A stretch of DNA of 64,000 nucleotides from Microvirga terrae. GTDB taxonomy: Bacteria > Pseudomonadota > Alphaproteobacteria > Rhizobiales > Beijerinckiaceae. The translations under genes were made by a program, and so were the position numbers. This document shows, piece by piece, positions 8,614-18,962 of this stretch (the first letter of the stretch is position 1; each line of letters starts with the position of its first letter). The notes under the pieces were generated by a model. The model had not been told where the DNA came from and did no database searches. It saw nothing but the letters and a program-made list of their open reading frames with translations. The stretch covers positions 1,550,001-1,614,000 of the forward strand of contig NZ_CP102845.1 in the NCBI RefSeq assembly GCF_013307435.2. Direction: 5' to 3'.

Positions 8614-9111
8614 ATGAACCGCTTCGTGTCCAATTTCACCAACAAGTTGGATTCGAAGGGTCGCGTCTCGATCCCAGCATCCTTCCGGGCCGTGTTGGCC
8701 AAGGATGGATTCGAGGGGCTCTACGTTCATCCGGCGCTGGACGCGCAGGCCTTGGACGCAGGCGGCAACGTGCTTCTGAACGAGATCGATGCGTTCTTGT
8801 CGACGCTGTCGCCCTATTCGGACGAGCGGGATCAGCTGTCGACGGCGTTGTTCGGGACCAGCGAGATTCTGAAGGTCGATCCGGAGGGGCGTGTCATCCT
8901 GACGGATACGGTAAAAGTTCATGCCGGGATCGGCGACACGGTGACGTTCGTCGGACTCGGTCACAAGTTCCAGATTTGGGAGCCCGAGCGCTTCCGTGCG
9001 CACTTGGAGGAGGCGCGCACGAAGGTCCGAGACCTGAAGAAAGCGTTGGGAAGCCGAATTACGGAGCCAAGGTCAGTGCAGAATACCTCACCAGGAGTAC
9101 GGGAACGATGA
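8614..9111 (+). CDS. mraZ: Transcriptional regulator MraZ
   Basis: 165 residues with the family N-terminus [19 protein letters not shown] and a second AbrB-like repeat around [14 protein letters not shown]. MraZ forms ring oligomers that bind tandem TGGGN boxes upstream of its own gene and represses the division and cell-wall cluster. The four boxes 150 bp upstream fit this. The ATG at 8614 is kept because MNRFVSN matches the family start even though the AGGAG is 17 bases away. It is first gene of the cluster and its stop overlaps the rsmH start (ATGA, 9108-9111). Confidence 0.95.
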   Translation: MNRFVSNFTNKLDSKGRVSIPASFRAVLAKDGFEGLYVHPALDAQALDAGGNVLLNEIDAFLSTLSPYSDERDQLSTALFGTSEILKVDPEGRVILTDTVKVHAGIGDTVTFVGLGHKFQIWEPERFRAHLEEARTKVRDLKKALGSRITEPRSVQNTSPGVRER

Positions 9112-10157
9112 TGGGACGCGGCGACGGCCCAGGAGCCGGAGCCGCTGGCGGACCGTCCCGTCACGTTCCTGTGCTCTTGGAGGAGGTTGGCGCAGCGCTC
9201 GACGCGAAGCGCGGCGGTGCTTTCATCGACGGCACGTTCGGCGCCGGCGGCTATACCCGGGCCATTCTCGATGCCCATCCCCAGAACAAGGTCATCGCCA
9301 TCGACCGCGATCCGGATGCGATCGCCGGCGGGGCCTCTCTCACGGCAAAATTCAAGAAGCGCCTGATTCTCGTCCCCGGACGGTTCGGCGACCTCGACGA
9401 GATCGCGCACGCGCAGGGTTTCGAGAGCGTCGACGGTGTCGTGCTCGACATCGGCGTGTCGTCCATGCAGCTCGATCAGGCCGAGCGCGGCTTCTCGTTC
9501 CGCAACGAGGGTCCGCTCGACATGCGCATGGAGCGGAACGGTCCGAGCGCAGCCGATCTCGTCAACGAATCCAGCGAGGCGGAACTCGCGGACATCTTCT
9601 ATCATTACGGCGAGGAGCGGCGCGCGCGCGCCGTTGCGCGCGCGGTCATCGAGATGCGGCGACGCCAGCCTTTCGAGACCACGCGTCAGCTGGCGGATCT
9701 CGTCGCCTCGCTGATCCGGCAGGAGCCCGGCGGCATTCATCCGGCCACGCGCGTGTTCCAGGGCCTGCGCATCGCGGTCAACGACGAGCTCGGCGAGCTG
9801 GTGCGCGCTCTGCACGCGGCCGAGCGTGTTCTCAAGCCCGGCGGACGCCTCGTCGTCGTCACGTTCCATTCGCTCGAAGACCGCATCGTGAAGCAGTTCT
9901 TCGCGGCCCGCACCGGGCGCGCAGCCACCGGCTCGCGCCATCTGCCGACGGCCGCCGCGCCCGAGCCGACCTTCGAGGCGATCACCAGAGGTCCCGTCGG
10001 GCCGGGTGACGAGGAGCTGGCGCGCAATCCGCGGGCACGCTCGGCCAAGCTGCGGGCCGGCGCGCGCACGGACACGCCGCCGCAGGAGCCATTGAGCGCC
10101 ATCACCATGTTGGCCGAGTTGCCGCAGACGGCTGAAAAACGGGGAGGGCGCCGATGA
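9108..10157 (+). CDS. rsmH: 16S rRNA (cytosine1402-N4)-methyltransferase
   Basis: 349 residues, starting at the ATG at 9108 that overlaps the mraZ stop; a second ATG follows at 9111. Seen: HVPVLLEEV at the start, the AdoMet-binding loop [19 protein letters not shown]-like core, [18 protein letters not shown], and [17 protein letters not shown] near the end. RsmH methylates N4 of C1402 in the ribosomal P site. A glycine/alanine-rich extension of about 12 residues precedes the family start. It is a standard member of alphaproteobacterial division clusters and its stop overlaps ftsL in ATGA. Confidence 0.96.
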   Translation: MMGRGDGPGAGAAGGPSRHVPVLLEEVGAALDAKRGGAFIDGTFGAGGYTRAILDAHPQNKVIAIDRDPDAIAGGASLTAKFKKRLILVPGRFGDLDEIAHAQGFESVDGVVLDIGVSSMQLDQAERGFSFRNEGPLDMRMERNGPSAADLVNESSEAELADIFYHYGEERRARAVARAVIEMRRRQPFETTRQLADLVASLIRQEPGGIHPATRVFQGLRIAVNDELGELVRALHAAERVLKPGGRLVVVTFHSLEDRIVKQFFAARTGRAATGSRHLPTAAAPEPTFEAITRGPVGPGDEELARNPRARSAKLRAGARTDTPPQEPLSAITMLAELPQTAEKRGGRR

Positions 10158-10549
10158 TCCGGCTGCTCCACATCATTGCGATCTCTGCTCTCATCGCATC
10201 GGCGGGCTATGCCTATTCGATCAAGTACGACACGCTCTTCTATGCCGAGCAGGTGGCGAAGCTGAAATCGAAGGCGCAGCGCGAACGCGAGGCCATCGCG
10301 GTTCTGCAGGCCGAGTGGCAGTATCTCGATCGCCCCGACCGCCTTCAGGAGGCGGCCGACAAGCATCTCGATCTCCAGCCGCTGAAGATCCAGCAGCTCG
10401 CGCGTCTATCCGACCTGCCGAACCGGCCTTCCCGCGAGGACGAGATCGGCCGCAAGCTCGAAGCGCTCGGGCTTCTCGAGCCGACATCGACTCCGAAGGA
10501 CAAGAATTCGGACGCCCGCACTCCGACGACCCAAACCCCGAAACGGTGA
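10154..10549 (+). CDS. ftsL: Cell division protein FtsL-like
   Basis: 131 residues: short cytoplasmic start, one membrane span ([20 protein letters not shown], about 4-22), then a periplasmic coiled-coil stretch ([27 protein letters not shown]) ending in a charged low-complexity tail. Sequence conservation of FtsL is poor, so the call relies on topology and on position between rsmH and ftsI. FtsL joins FtsB and FtsQ in the divisome to activate FtsWI. Overlaps rsmH by ATGA and ftsI by GTGA. Confidence 0.85.
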   Translation: MIRLLHIIAISALIASAGYAYSIKYDTLFYAEQVAKLKSKAQREREAIAVLQAEWQYLDRPDRLQEAADKHLDLQPLKIQQLARLSDLPNRPSREDEIGRKLEALGLLEPTSTPKDKNSDARTPTTQTPKR

Positions 10550-12432
10550 GCCGCGTGTTGCAAGAGCCCCAAACCGAATGGCAGGGTAAGACCGTTCCTG
10601 ATCACGCCCAGGACCCGATGGCCGACTCCGCCGCCAGGACCGATCCGAGAAGCTATCCCTCGGACGGCGCGCCGGAGCGCGTCGGCCGCGCACCCTTCTC
10701 GGCACAAAGCATCGGGCGTGGCGTACTCGGCCACGCGCGCGAGTTGTTTCGCCTGCGCCACGACAAGAGCACGTCGCGGGTCGGCCTTGCGGCGGCCTGC
10801 TTCGTCGGCCTGTTCAGCCTCATCGGCGGCCGCCTGATCTATCTTGCGGTCACGAGCGAGAACACGAGCGAGGTGCGCCGCGCCGCGTCGTCCGAGATTT
10901 CCGCGGCCCGCCCCGACATCGTCGATCGCAACGGCGAGATCCTCGCCACCGACGTGAAGATGGTCTCCGTCTTCGCCGAGCCGCGCAACATCGTCGACAA
11001 GGACGAGGCGGTCGAACTGCTCACCGCCGTGCTGCCCGACCTCGACGCCACGGACCTGCGCAACAAGCTCAGCACCCGGAAGGGATTCGTCTGGGTCAAG
11101 CGCGAGATCACGCCGCGCCAGCAGGCGGAGGTGCATCGTCTCGGCATTCCGGGCATCGGCTTCCTGCCGGAGAACAAGCGCGTCTACCCGAACGCGGAGG
11201 CCGCCGCGCACGTGCTCGGCTTCGCCAACGTGGACAACGTGGGCATCGCCGGGATTGAGAAATACATCGACAGCATGGGCCTGCAGGACCTCAACGGCGC
11301 CGGATTCAATATTTCGGCCGCCGACCTCAAGCCCATCCAGCTCTCCCTGGACCTGCGCGTGCAGCATGCGCTTCGCGACGAGCTCGCCAAAGGCATGGCG
11401 AAGTTCAAGGCCAAGGCGACCGCCGGCGCGATCCTGGACGTCAACACGGGCGAGATCATCGCCCTCGTGTCCCTGCCGGACTATGATCCCAACAACCCGA
11501 TCGATGCGCTCGACAAGGACCGGATCAACCGCATCAATGTCGGCGTGTTCGAGATGGGCTCGACCTTCAAGGCCCTGACCGTCGCGATGGCGCTCGATTC
11601 CGGCAAGTACAACATCAACTCGAGCTTCGATGCGCGCTCGGGTCTGCGCTACGGCAAGTTCACCATCGGCGATTACCACGCGACGCACCGGGTGCTGACC
11701 ACACCGGAGGTGTTCGTCCACTCCTCCAACATCGGCACCGCCCGCATGGCGCTCGGCATCGGCGTGGAGGGTCACAAGGCGTTCCTGCGCAAGATGGGGC
11801 AGCTCACCCGTCTCGAGACGGAGCTGCCGGAAAGCGCCCTGCCGATCGTTCCGCCCCGCTGGGGCGAGCTCAACACCATGACCATCGCTTTCGGCCACGG
11901 CCTCGCGGTCGCGCCGCTCCAGGCGCTCGCGGCGGTGGGCGCGCTGGTCAATGGCGGCGTGATGATCAAGCCCACCTTCCTGAAGCGCGATCAGGAGGAG
12001 GCGCGCAAGACCGCCCTTCAGGTGCTCAAGCCCGAGACGAGCGAGGCCATGCGCTATGTGATGCGCCTGAACGCCTCCGTGCCGGAAGGCTCGGCGAGCG
12101 CGGCCGCCATCGCGGGCTTCTTCGTGGGCGGCAAGACCGGCACGGCCGAGAAGGTGATCAACGGCCGCTATTCCAAGAACAAGAACCTCACCACCTTCAC
12201 GGCGGTGGTTCCGGCCGACAAGCCGAAATACGTGTTCCTCACCATCATGGACGAGCCGCAGGCCGTGGAAGGCACCTACGGGTTCTCGACCGCTGGCTGG
12301 AACGCCGGCCCCGTGACCGGAAACGTAGTCGAGCGCGTGGCCCCGCTGCTCGGCGTGCCGCCGCGCTTCGAGCCGCCGCAGCAGCCGTTCCCGCTCATGT
12401 CGCGCCTTGGCGCCTGGGGCAGCAACCGATGA
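10546..12432 (+). CDS. ftsI: Peptidoglycan transpeptidase FtsI (PBP3)
   Basis: 628 residues from a GTG at 10546 that overlaps the ftsL stop. An ATG at 10618 with AGGA upstream is a plausible alternative and would remove 24 residues. Membrane span near residues 80-105 (AAACFVGLFSLIGGRLIYLAV), PBP dimer domain, then the transpeptidase domain with the active-site serine in STFK (about S339), SSN (about 393-395) and KTGTAEK (about 530). It crosslinks septal peptidoglycan with FtsW. The long proline- and charge-rich cytoplasmic N-terminus is typical for alphaproteobacteria. Stop overlaps murE (ATGA). Confidence 0.95.
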   Translation: MSRVLQEPQTEWQGKTVPDHAQDPMADSAARTDPRSYPSDGAPERVGRAPFSAQSIGRGVLGHARELFRLRHDKSTSRVGLAAACFVGLFSLIGGRLIYLAVTSENTSEVRRAASSEISAARPDIVDRNGEILATDVKMVSVFAEPRNIVDKDEAVELLTAVLPDLDATDLRNKLSTRKGFVWVKREITPRQQAEVHRLGIPGIGFLPENKRVYPNAEAAAHVLGFANVDNVGIAGIEKYIDSMGLQDLNGAGFNISAADLKPIQLSLDLRVQHALRDELAKGMAKFKAKATAGAILDVNTGEIIALVSLPDYDPNNPIDALDKDRINRINVGVFEMGSTFKALTVAMALDSGKYNINSSFDARSGLRYGKFTIGDYHATHRVLTTPEVFVHSSNIGTARMALGIGVEGHKAFLRKMGQLTRLETELPESALPIVPPRWGELNTMTIAFGHGLAVAPLQALAAVGALVNGGVMIKPTFLKRDQEEARKTALQVLKPETSEAMRYVMRLNASVPEGSASAAAIAGFFVGGKTGTAEKVINGRYSKNKNLTTFTAVVPADKPKYVFLTIMDEPQAVEGTYGFSTAGWNAGPVTGNVVERVAPLLGVPPRFEPPQQPFPLMSRLGAWGSNR

Positions 12433-13898
12433 GCGCACGCACCATGCATCTCGGCGACCTTCTCGATCTCGCACAGGGGCATGACCATGCCCCTCTCGCC
12501 GTCTCGAAGATCGCCTCGGATAGCCGCAAGGTCGAGCCCGGCACCCTGTTCTTCGCCGTGCCTGGCACGAAGGTCGACGGCATGAGCTTCGTGCCGCAGG
12601 CCCTAGCAGCCGGCGCCGTCGCCATTGTGGGCGAGGCCGCGCGTCCGTCCGATCTGCCGGCCCCGGTGGCCTATGTCCAGGTCGGCGACGTGCGGCGCGC
12701 CCTGGCGCTCGCGGCGGCGCGGTTCCATCCGCGGCAGCCCGAGAAGGTCGTAGCCGTCACGGGCACGAGCGGCAAGAGCTCGGTGGCCGACTTCACGCGC
12801 CAGCTCTTCGCGCATCTGGGATACAAGTCCGCGAGCGTCGGAACGCTCGGCATCATCACGTCCGATGGCGCGGCCTATGGGTCGCTCACGACGCCGGATC
12901 CGATCTCGCTGCACGAGAGCTTCGACCGCCTGGCGAAGGACGGCGTCACGCGGCTTGCCATGGAAGCCTCCTCGCACGGCATCGACCAGCGGCGCCTCGA
13001 CGGGGTGCGCCTGCAGGCGGCGGGCTTCACCAATCTCGGGCGCGATCATCTCGACTATCACGCCACCACCGAAGCTTATGCCGCGGCGAAGATGCGCCTG
13101 TTCGACACGCTTCTGCCCGACGATGCGCCGGCGATCGTCAATGCGGACGGTCCCTATGCGGACGTGTTCCTGAACGGGATCCGCGAGCGCGGCCTCGAGA
13201 TCCTCACCACGGGCCGTGCGGGCGAGACCCTTCGCCTCGTCGAAGCGCGCGCCGACGGCTTCACGCAGGCTCTCACCGTCGAGGCCTACGGGAAGACGAT
13301 CCGAACGGTCCTGCCGCTCCTCGGCGCCTTCCAGGTCGAGAACGCGCTCGTCGCGGCGGGCCTGGTGCTCGCGGTGGAAGGCGAGGGCCGGGTAGAGGAC
13401 GTGTTCGAGGGATTCGGATCCCTCAAGGGCGTGTCCGGCCGCCTCGAGCAGGTGGGCGAGGTCGACGGCGCCATCTGCATCGTCGATTACGCGCACAAGC
13501 CCGATGCGCTCGCCCATGTGCTCGATGCCCTGCGCCCCTTCGTGAAGGGACGCCTCGTGTGCATCGTCGGCTGCGGCGGCGACAGGGACAAGGGAAAACG
13601 TCCGCTCATGGGACGCATCGCCTCCGACAAGGCGGATGTGGTCATCGTGACGGACGATAATCCTCGCTCGGAGGATCCGGCGGCGATCCGCGCCGAGGTG
13701 CTGCAGGGCGCGCCCGGCGCCCGCGAGATCGGCGACCGCGCCGTGGCGATCCGCACGGCCGTGACCGAGCTCCGGGAAGGCGATATTCTGGTCGTGGCGG
13801 GCAAAGGTCATGAAACGGGCCAAATCATCGGCGACCGGACCCTGCCGTTCTCGGACCACGACGAGGTCCGGGCGGCCATTGCGGAGAGGCAGGGATGA
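12429..13898 (+). CDS. murE: UDP-MurNAc-L-Ala-D-Glu:meso-DAP ligase
   Basis: 489 residues. Mur ligase domains in order: N-terminal UDP-binding (SRKVEPGTLFFAVPG), central ATPase with P-loop VTGTSGKSS, and the C-terminal domain. The DNPRSEDP motif near residue 415 is the signature for meso-diaminopimelate rather than lysine. It adds the third residue of the stem peptide in the cytoplasm. It overlaps ftsI and murF by 4 bp each. Confidence 0.97.
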   Translation: MSARTMHLGDLLDLAQGHDHAPLAVSKIASDSRKVEPGTLFFAVPGTKVDGMSFVPQALAAGAVAIVGEAARPSDLPAPVAYVQVGDVRRALALAAARFHPRQPEKVVAVTGTSGKSSVADFTRQLFAHLGYKSASVGTLGIITSDGAAYGSLTTPDPISLHESFDRLAKDGVTRLAMEASSHGIDQRRLDGVRLQAAGFTNLGRDHLDYHATTEAYAAAKMRLFDTLLPDDAPAIVNADGPYADVFLNGIRERGLEILTTGRAGETLRLVEARADGFTQALTVEAYGKTIRTVLPLLGAFQVENALVAAGLVLAVEGEGRVEDVFEGFGSLKGVSGRLEQVGEVDGAICIVDYAHKPDALAHVLDALRPFVKGRLVCIVGCGGDRDKGKRPLMGRIASDKADVVIVTDDNPRSEDPAAIRAEVLQGAPGAREIGDRAVAIRTAVTELREGDILVVAGKGHETGQIIGDRTLPFSDHDEVRAAIAERQG

Positions 13899-15328
13899 AT
13901 TCGCCCCTATGGACATCGGACGAGATCGCGGCCGCCACCGGGGCCCGCATCGGCGCGGGCTTTGCGCAAGGTACGGGTGCGTCCATCGACACGCGCACCC
14001 TCGAGCCTGGCGATCTCTACTTCGCCATCAAGGGCGACGTGCATGATGGGCATGATTTCGTTGCGGCGGCGCTCGAGAAGGGCGCATCGGCGGCCGTCGT
14101 GTCCGAGGAAAAGGCTCCTGGCTTTGCAGGCTCGGACAGGCTCGTCGTCGTGCCGGACGTGCTCGAGGCCATGCGCCGGATGGGCCGCGCGGCCCGGGCG
14201 CGCACGGACGCGAAGATCGTCGCCATCACCGGATCCGTCGGCAAGACCGGCACCAAGGAGGCGATGCGCCTCGCGCTCTCCCGCCAGGGCGCGACCCATG
14301 CGTCGGTCGCCTCCTACAACAACCATTGGGGCGTGCCGCTGACCCTCGCGCGCATGCCGCGCGAGACCGATTTCGGCGTGTTCGAGATCGGCATGAATCA
14401 TGCCCACGAGATCCTGCCGCTCACCGGCATGGTCCGTCCGCACGTCGCGGTGATCACCACGGTCGAACCCGTGCATATCGAGTTCTTCCCGTCGCTCTGG
14501 GGCATCGCGGACGCGAAGGGCGAGATTTTCTCAGGGATAGAGCCCGGCGGAACCGCGGTGATCAACCGCGACAACGCCTATTTCGAGCGTATGCGCGCCC
14601 ATGCGAACGCGTCCGCGGCCGGCCGCGTCGTCACCTTCGGCGAGCACGAGGCGGCCGACATCCGCGCCCAGCGTATCATCGTCAAGCCCGACCACTCCAT
14701 CGTGGACGCCACGGTGTTCGGCCAGCCTCTGACCTACAGGATCGGCACGGCGGGCCGGCATATCGCGCTCAATTCCCTGAGCGTTCTCGCCGCCACCCAT
14801 GCGCTCGGCGCGGATCTGGCCCTGACGGCGCTCTCCTTCGCCGAGATGAAGCCGCCCGTGGGCCGCGGAGAGCGGACGATGCTCGCCATCGGCGACAGCG
14901 AGGCCCTGCTGATCGACGAGAGCTACAACGCCAACCCGGCCTCCATGCGCGCGGCGCTCGCCAATCTCGGCGCCGTCGAGCTCGGGCGCGGGGCGCGGCG
15001 CATCGCCGTTCTGGGCGACATGAAGGAGCTGGGCGAGACGGGTCCGCGCCTGCATGCGGAGCTGGCGGAGGCCGTCGAGGCGAACAGGATCGACCTGCTG
15101 TTCGCGGCCGGGCCCCTGATGCAGAACCTCGTGGACGCCCTGCCGAAGGCCAGGGTCGCGGCCCACGTGCAGACCTCCGTCGAGCTGGTCGACGCGGTCG
15201 TGGCGGCCGTGCGTCCCGGCGATGCCGTGACGGTCAAGGGTTCGCTCAGCATGAAGATGGCCCTCATCGTCAAGGCCCTGAAAGAACGCTACGGCGCGAG
15301 CCCGACGGGCCACGCGCTGAAAGGATGA
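13895..15328 (+). CDS. murF: UDP-MurNAc-tripeptide:D-Ala-D-Ala ligase
   Basis: 477 residues with the Mur ligase fold: N-terminal SIDTRTLEPGDLYFAIKG, P-loop ITGSVGKTGTKE, YNNHWGVPLTLARMP and the C-terminal DESYNANPASMRAAL. It adds D-Ala-D-Ala (made by ddl downstream) to complete the UDP-MurNAc-pentapeptide. The P-loop has GKTGT where many MurE/MurC proteins have GK(S/T)(S/T), which is usual for MurF. ATGA overlap with murE; mraY begins 3 bp later. Confidence 0.97.
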   Translation: MNSPLWTSDEIAAATGARIGAGFAQGTGASIDTRTLEPGDLYFAIKGDVHDGHDFVAAALEKGASAAVVSEEKAPGFAGSDRLVVVPDVLEAMRRMGRAARARTDAKIVAITGSVGKTGTKEAMRLALSRQGATHASVASYNNHWGVPLTLARMPRETDFGVFEIGMNHAHEILPLTGMVRPHVAVITTVEPVHIEFFPSLWGIADAKGEIFSGIEPGGTAVINRDNAYFERMRAHANASAAGRVVTFGEHEAADIRAQRIIVKPDHSIVDATVFGQPLTYRIGTAGRHIALNSLSVLAATHALGADLALTALSFAEMKPPVGRGERTMLAIGDSEALLIDESYNANPASMRAALANLGAVELGRGARRIAVLGDMKELGETGPRLHAELAEAVEANRIDLLFAAGPLMQNLVDALPKARVAAHVQTSVELVDAVVAAVRPGDAVTVKGSLSMKMALIVKALKERYGASPTGHALKG

Positions 15329-15331
15329 CCG

Positions 15332-16417
15332 ATGTTAACCTGGTTGGCTGAGCTCAGCCCCTATTTCAGCCCCCTCAATATCTTCCGCTACATCACGTTC
15401 CGCACCGGCGGCGCGACGGCGACCGCCTTGCTGATCGTCTTCCTGTTCGGACCGTGGATGATCTCGCTTCTGCGCCTGCGCCAGGGCAAGGGACAGCCGA
15501 TCCGCGAGGACGGACCGCAATCGCACCTTCTGACCAAGCGCGGCACGCCCACCATGGGCGGCCTGATGATCCTGGCCGGCGTGCTGATCTCGACCCTGCT
15601 CTGGGCCAACCTCGAGAACCACTATGTATGGGTCGTGCTGTTCGTCACGGTGGGCTTCGGCGCCATCGGGTTCTACGACGATTACCTGAAGGTCACGAAG
15701 CAGTCGCACAAGGGCTTTTCCGGTCGGTCGCGCCTCGCCATTGAGGCTCTGATCGCGGCCGTCGCGTGCATCGCGATCTCCTACATGGCGACGCCCGGCC
15801 TCGCCAACAAGCTGGCGCTGCCGTTCTCGAAGGATCTGATCTTCAATCTCGGCTGGTTTTACATCGTGTTCGCCGGCTTCGTGATCGTCGGCGCCGGCAA
15901 TGCGGTCAACATCACCGACGGGCTCGACGGCCTCGCCATCGTGCCGGTGATGATCGCGGCCGGCACCTTCGGCTTCATCGCCTATCTTGCCGGTAACGCC
16001 GTCTTCTCCAATTATCTGCAGATCCATTTCGTGCCCGGCACCGGTGAGCTCGCGGTGATTTGCGGAGCCTTGATCGGCGCCGGCATCGGCTTCCTCTGGT
16101 TCAACGCGCCTCCGGCCCAGATCTTCATGGGCGACACGGGTTCGCTGGCGCTCGGCGGCCTTCTCGGCACGGTTGCCGTGGCAGCCAAGCACGAAATCGT
16201 GCTTGCCATCGTGGGCGGCCTCTTCGTTCTGGAGATCATGTCCGTGATCATCCAGGTTGCCTCGTTCAAGCTCACCGGCAAGCGCGTGTTCAAGATGGCG
16301 CCGATCCACCACCATTTCGAGCAGATGGGCTGGACCGAGCCGCAGGTGGTGATCCGGTTCTGGATCATCGCCGTCGTGCTGGCCCTGGTCGGCCTCGCCA
16401 CCCTCAAGCTGCGGTAA
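15332..16417 (+). CDS. mraY: Phospho-MurNAc-pentapeptide transferase
   Basis: 361 residues with about ten membrane segments. Conserved blocks: [10 protein letters not shown], the DD pair in [37 protein letters not shown] with the catalytic aspartate, and [10 protein letters not shown]. It makes lipid I on the inner face of the cytoplasmic membrane by transferring phospho-MurNAc-pentapeptide to undecaprenyl phosphate. Length and start (MLTWLAEL) are normal for the alphaproteobacterial family. Confidence 0.97.
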   Translation: MLTWLAELSPYFSPLNIFRYITFRTGGATATALLIVFLFGPWMISLLRLRQGKGQPIREDGPQSHLLTKRGTPTMGGLMILAGVLISTLLWANLENHYVWVVLFVTVGFGAIGFYDDYLKVTKQSHKGFSGRSRLAIEALIAAVACIAISYMATPGLANKLALPFSKDLIFNLGWFYIVFAGFVIVGAGNAVNITDGLDGLAIVPVMIAAGTFGFIAYLAGNAVFSNYLQIHFVPGTGELAVICGALIGAGIGFLWFNAPPAQIFMGDTGSLALGGLLGTVAVAAKHEIVLAIVGGLFVLEIMSVIIQVASFKLTGKRVFKMAPIHHHFEQMGWTEPQVVIRFWIIAVVLALVGLATLKLR

Positions 16418-16422
16418 GGCGC

Positions 16423-17814
16423 ATGATCCCCGTCACCACCTTCGCAGGCAAAACGGTCGCGCTCTTCGGCCTCGGCGGCTCGGGGCTGGCGACGGCGCTG
16501 GCCCTGAAGGAGGGCGGCGCGCACGTGATCGCCTGCGACGACAATCCGGCCAGGATGGCGGAAGCCGGCGCGAGGGGCATCGAGACGGATGACCTGCGCA
16601 AGGTCGACTGGTCGCGCATCTCGTCCTTCATCCTCTCGCCGGGCGTGCCGCTGACGCATCCCGAACCGCACTGGTCGGCGCGGCTCGCGCGCGATGCGGG
16701 CGTCGAGATCATCGGCGACATCGAGCTGTTCTGCCGCGAGCGGGCAGCCACCGCGCCGAACGCGCTGTTTGTCGCCATCACGGGCACTAACGGCAAATCG
16801 ACCACGACGGCGCTCATCGCCCACATCCTGCGCGAGGCGGGCCGCGACGTGCAGATGGGCGGCAATATCGGCACGGCCATCCTCTCCCTCGATCCGCCGT
16901 CCGACGAGCGGATCCACGTGATCGAGTGCTCGTCGTTCCAGATCGATCTCGCGCCCTCGCTCGCGCCTACCATCGGGGTTCATCTCAACCTCTCGCCCGA
17001 TCACATCGACCGACACGGGACGATTGAGCTCTATGCGGCGATCAAGGAGCGGCTGGTGACGAAAGCCGGCCTCGCCGTCGTCGGCGTCGACGATGCGATG
17101 AGCCGGGCGATCGCCGAGGCCTGCGAGGCGAAGGGCATCAACGTCGCTCGCGTCTCGATCGAGCCGCTGGACGGCAAGGGCGTCTTCGCCGATGGAGAGA
17201 CGCTCGTCGGAGTGACGGCGACGGACGCTGCGCCGATCGCGAGCCTCTCCGGAATTGGCTCCCTGCGCGGCGCCCACAATGCGCAGAACGCCGCGGCGGC
17301 CGTCGCCGTCGCCCTGGCGTTGAACGTTTCGCCGGAGACGATCCGCGCGGGCCTCCACACCTTCCCGGGCCTGTCGCACCGCATGGAAGAGGTGGGCCGC
17401 CTCGACGAGGTGCTGTTCATCAACGATTCGAAGGCCACCAACGCGGATTCCACCGAGAAGGCGCTCAAGTCCTTCGGGGATATTTTCTGGATCCTCGGCG
17501 GCAAGGCGAAGGAAGGCGGCATCGAGCCGCTCACGTCCTATTTCCCGAAGATCCGCAAGGCCTATCTCATCGGGGCCGCGGCGGATGAATTTGCCAGGAC
17601 ACTCGGTTCAGACGTGCCACATGTCCACAGCGGCACGCTCGAGACCGCCGTGATGCAGGCGGCGGCAGATGCGCAGGCCCTGGGGGCTCCCGCGGTGGTC
17701 CTGCTGTCGCCGGCCTGCGCGTCCTACGATCAGTTTCCGAATTACGAAGTGCGCGGAAACCATTTCCGCGATCTGGTCCGGGCCTTGCCCGGCCTTGAAG
17801 CCAAGGGGGCTTGA
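16423..17814 (+). CDS. murD: UDP-MurNAc-L-alanine:D-glutamate ligase
   Basis: 463 residues from the ATG at 16423, 5 bp after mraY. N-terminal Rossmann-like fold ([17 protein letters not shown]), P-loop [14 protein letters not shown], and the conserved [22 protein letters not shown] block. It adds D-glutamate, the second stem-peptide residue, in the cytoplasm. The stop is 2 bp ahead of the ftsW ATG, so translation is probably coupled. Confidence 0.97.
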   Translation: MIPVTTFAGKTVALFGLGGSGLATALALKEGGAHVIACDDNPARMAEAGARGIETDDLRKVDWSRISSFILSPGVPLTHPEPHWSARLARDAGVEIIGDIELFCRERAATAPNALFVAITGTNGKSTTTALIAHILREAGRDVQMGGNIGTAILSLDPPSDERIHVIECSSFQIDLAPSLAPTIGVHLNLSPDHIDRHGTIELYAAIKERLVTKAGLAVVGVDDAMSRAIAEACEAKGINVARVSIEPLDGKGVFADGETLVGVTATDAAPIASLSGIGSLRGAHNAQNAAAAVAVALALNVSPETIRAGLHTFPGLSHRMEEVGRLDEVLFINDSKATNADSTEKALKSFGDIFWILGGKAKEGGIEPLTSYFPKIRKAYLIGAAADEFARTLGSDVPHVHSGTLETAVMQAAADAQALGAPAVVLLSPACASYDQFPNYEVRGNHFRDLVRALPGLEAKGA

Positions 17815-17816
17815 AG

Positions 17817-18962
17817 ATGGTGTCACGCGCGGAACGCTCGGCCTTCGGCGATTGGTGGTGGACTGTCGACCGCCTGCTCCTCGCCGGCCTCGCCATCCTC
17901 ATGCTGGCGGGCCTCGTCTTCCTCATGGCGGGCGGTCCACCCGTGGCGGAGCGCCTCGGGCTTTCCACGTTCCACTTCGTGAACCGGCAGGTGATGTTCC
18001 TCGTCCCGGCGCTGTTCATCATGATCCCCGTATCGTTCCTGTCCCTGCGCCACATCCGGCGCTTGGCTCTGCTGGTCTATGCGGTCGGCATGGCGCTGAT
18101 CCTGCTGGCCTTCCAGTACGGGCCCGAGATCAAGGGCGCCCATCGCTGGATCATGATCGGCCCCCTCGGCCTGCAGCCGTCGGAATTCGTGAAGCCCGCC
18201 TTCGTGGTGCTGTCCGCCTGGGCGTTCTCGGAGGGCGCGCGCCGTAAGGACGTGCCTGGCACGCTCCTGGCCTTTCTCCTCCTGCCCGCCACCATCGTGC
18301 CGCTGATCCTCCAGCCGGATTTCGGCCAGACCATGCTGGTCACCATCGTTTGGTGCGGGTTGTTCTTCATCGCCGGCCTGCACTGGTTCTGGGTGATGGG
18401 GCTCGGCGGCGCCGGTCTCGTGGGCATCGTGGCGGCCTATGAATTCCTGCCGCACGTGCGGGCCCGCATCGAGCGCTTCCTCGACAAGGATTCGGGCGAC
18501 ACGTTTCAGGTCGACACCGCCATGGAATCCTTCTCCCGCGGCGGCTGGCTCGGACGCGGCCCGGGCGAGGGAACCGTCAAGCGCATCCTGCCCGACGCGC
18601 ATACGGACTTCATCTTCGCCGTCACGGCCGAGGAGTTCGGCATCATCGTGTGCATCGCCCTGCTGGTGGTCTTCGCCTTCATCGTGCTGCGCGGCCTGAC
18701 GCTCGCCCGCCGCAACGAGGACACGTTCTGCCGCTTGGCGGCCACGGGGCTCATCTTCATGTTCGGCCTGCAAGCCTGCATCAACATGATGGTGAACGTG
18801 CATCTCATGCCGGCCAAGGGCATGACGCTGCCCTTCATCTCCTATGGCGGCTCGTCGCTGCTGTCGCTCGCGCTCGGCATGGGCTTCCTCATCGCGCTCA
18901 CGCGCCGTCGGCCGCGCGCCGAGATGTTGGACAATTTCAATCAGGATTGGCCGCGCGGATGA
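17817..18962 (+). CDS. ftsW: Septal peptidoglycan glycosyltransferase FtsW
   Basis: 381 residues from the ATG at 17817, which has GGGGG 7-8 bases upstream; a TTG at 17811 overlapping the murD stop is the alternative. SEDS family with about ten membrane segments. Seen: GAHRWIMIGPLGLQPSEFVK, the large loop with the conserved glycine-rich GRGPGEGTVKRILPDAHTDFIFAV, and the ending GMTLPFISYGGSS. It polymerises lipid II at the septum with FtsI. The stop overlaps the murG ATG (18959-18962). Confidence 0.96.
   Translation: MVSRAERSAFGDWWWTVDRLLLAGLAILMLAGLVFLMAGGPPVAERLGLSTFHFVNRQVMFLVPALFIMIPVSFLSLRHIRRLALLVYAVGMALILLAFQYGPEIKGAHRWIMIGPLGLQPSEFVKPAFVVLSAWAFSEGARRKDVPGTLLAFLLLPATIVPLILQPDFGQTMLVTIVWCGLFFIAGLHWFWVMGLGGAGLVGIVAAYEFLPHVRARIERFLDKDSGDTFQVDTAMESFSRGGWLGRGPGEGTVKRILPDAHTDFIFAVTAEEFGIIVCIALLVVFAFIVLRGLTLARRNEDTFCRLAATGLIFMFGLQACINMMVNVHLMPAKGMTLPFISYGGSSLLSLALGMGFLIALTRRRPRAEMLDNFNQDWPRG

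Noticed and set aside
8448-9107. In-frame extension of rsmH by 220 codons upstream
   Set aside because: It runs through mraZ in another frame with no RsmH similarity; the ATG at 9108 overlapping the mraZ stop is the real start.
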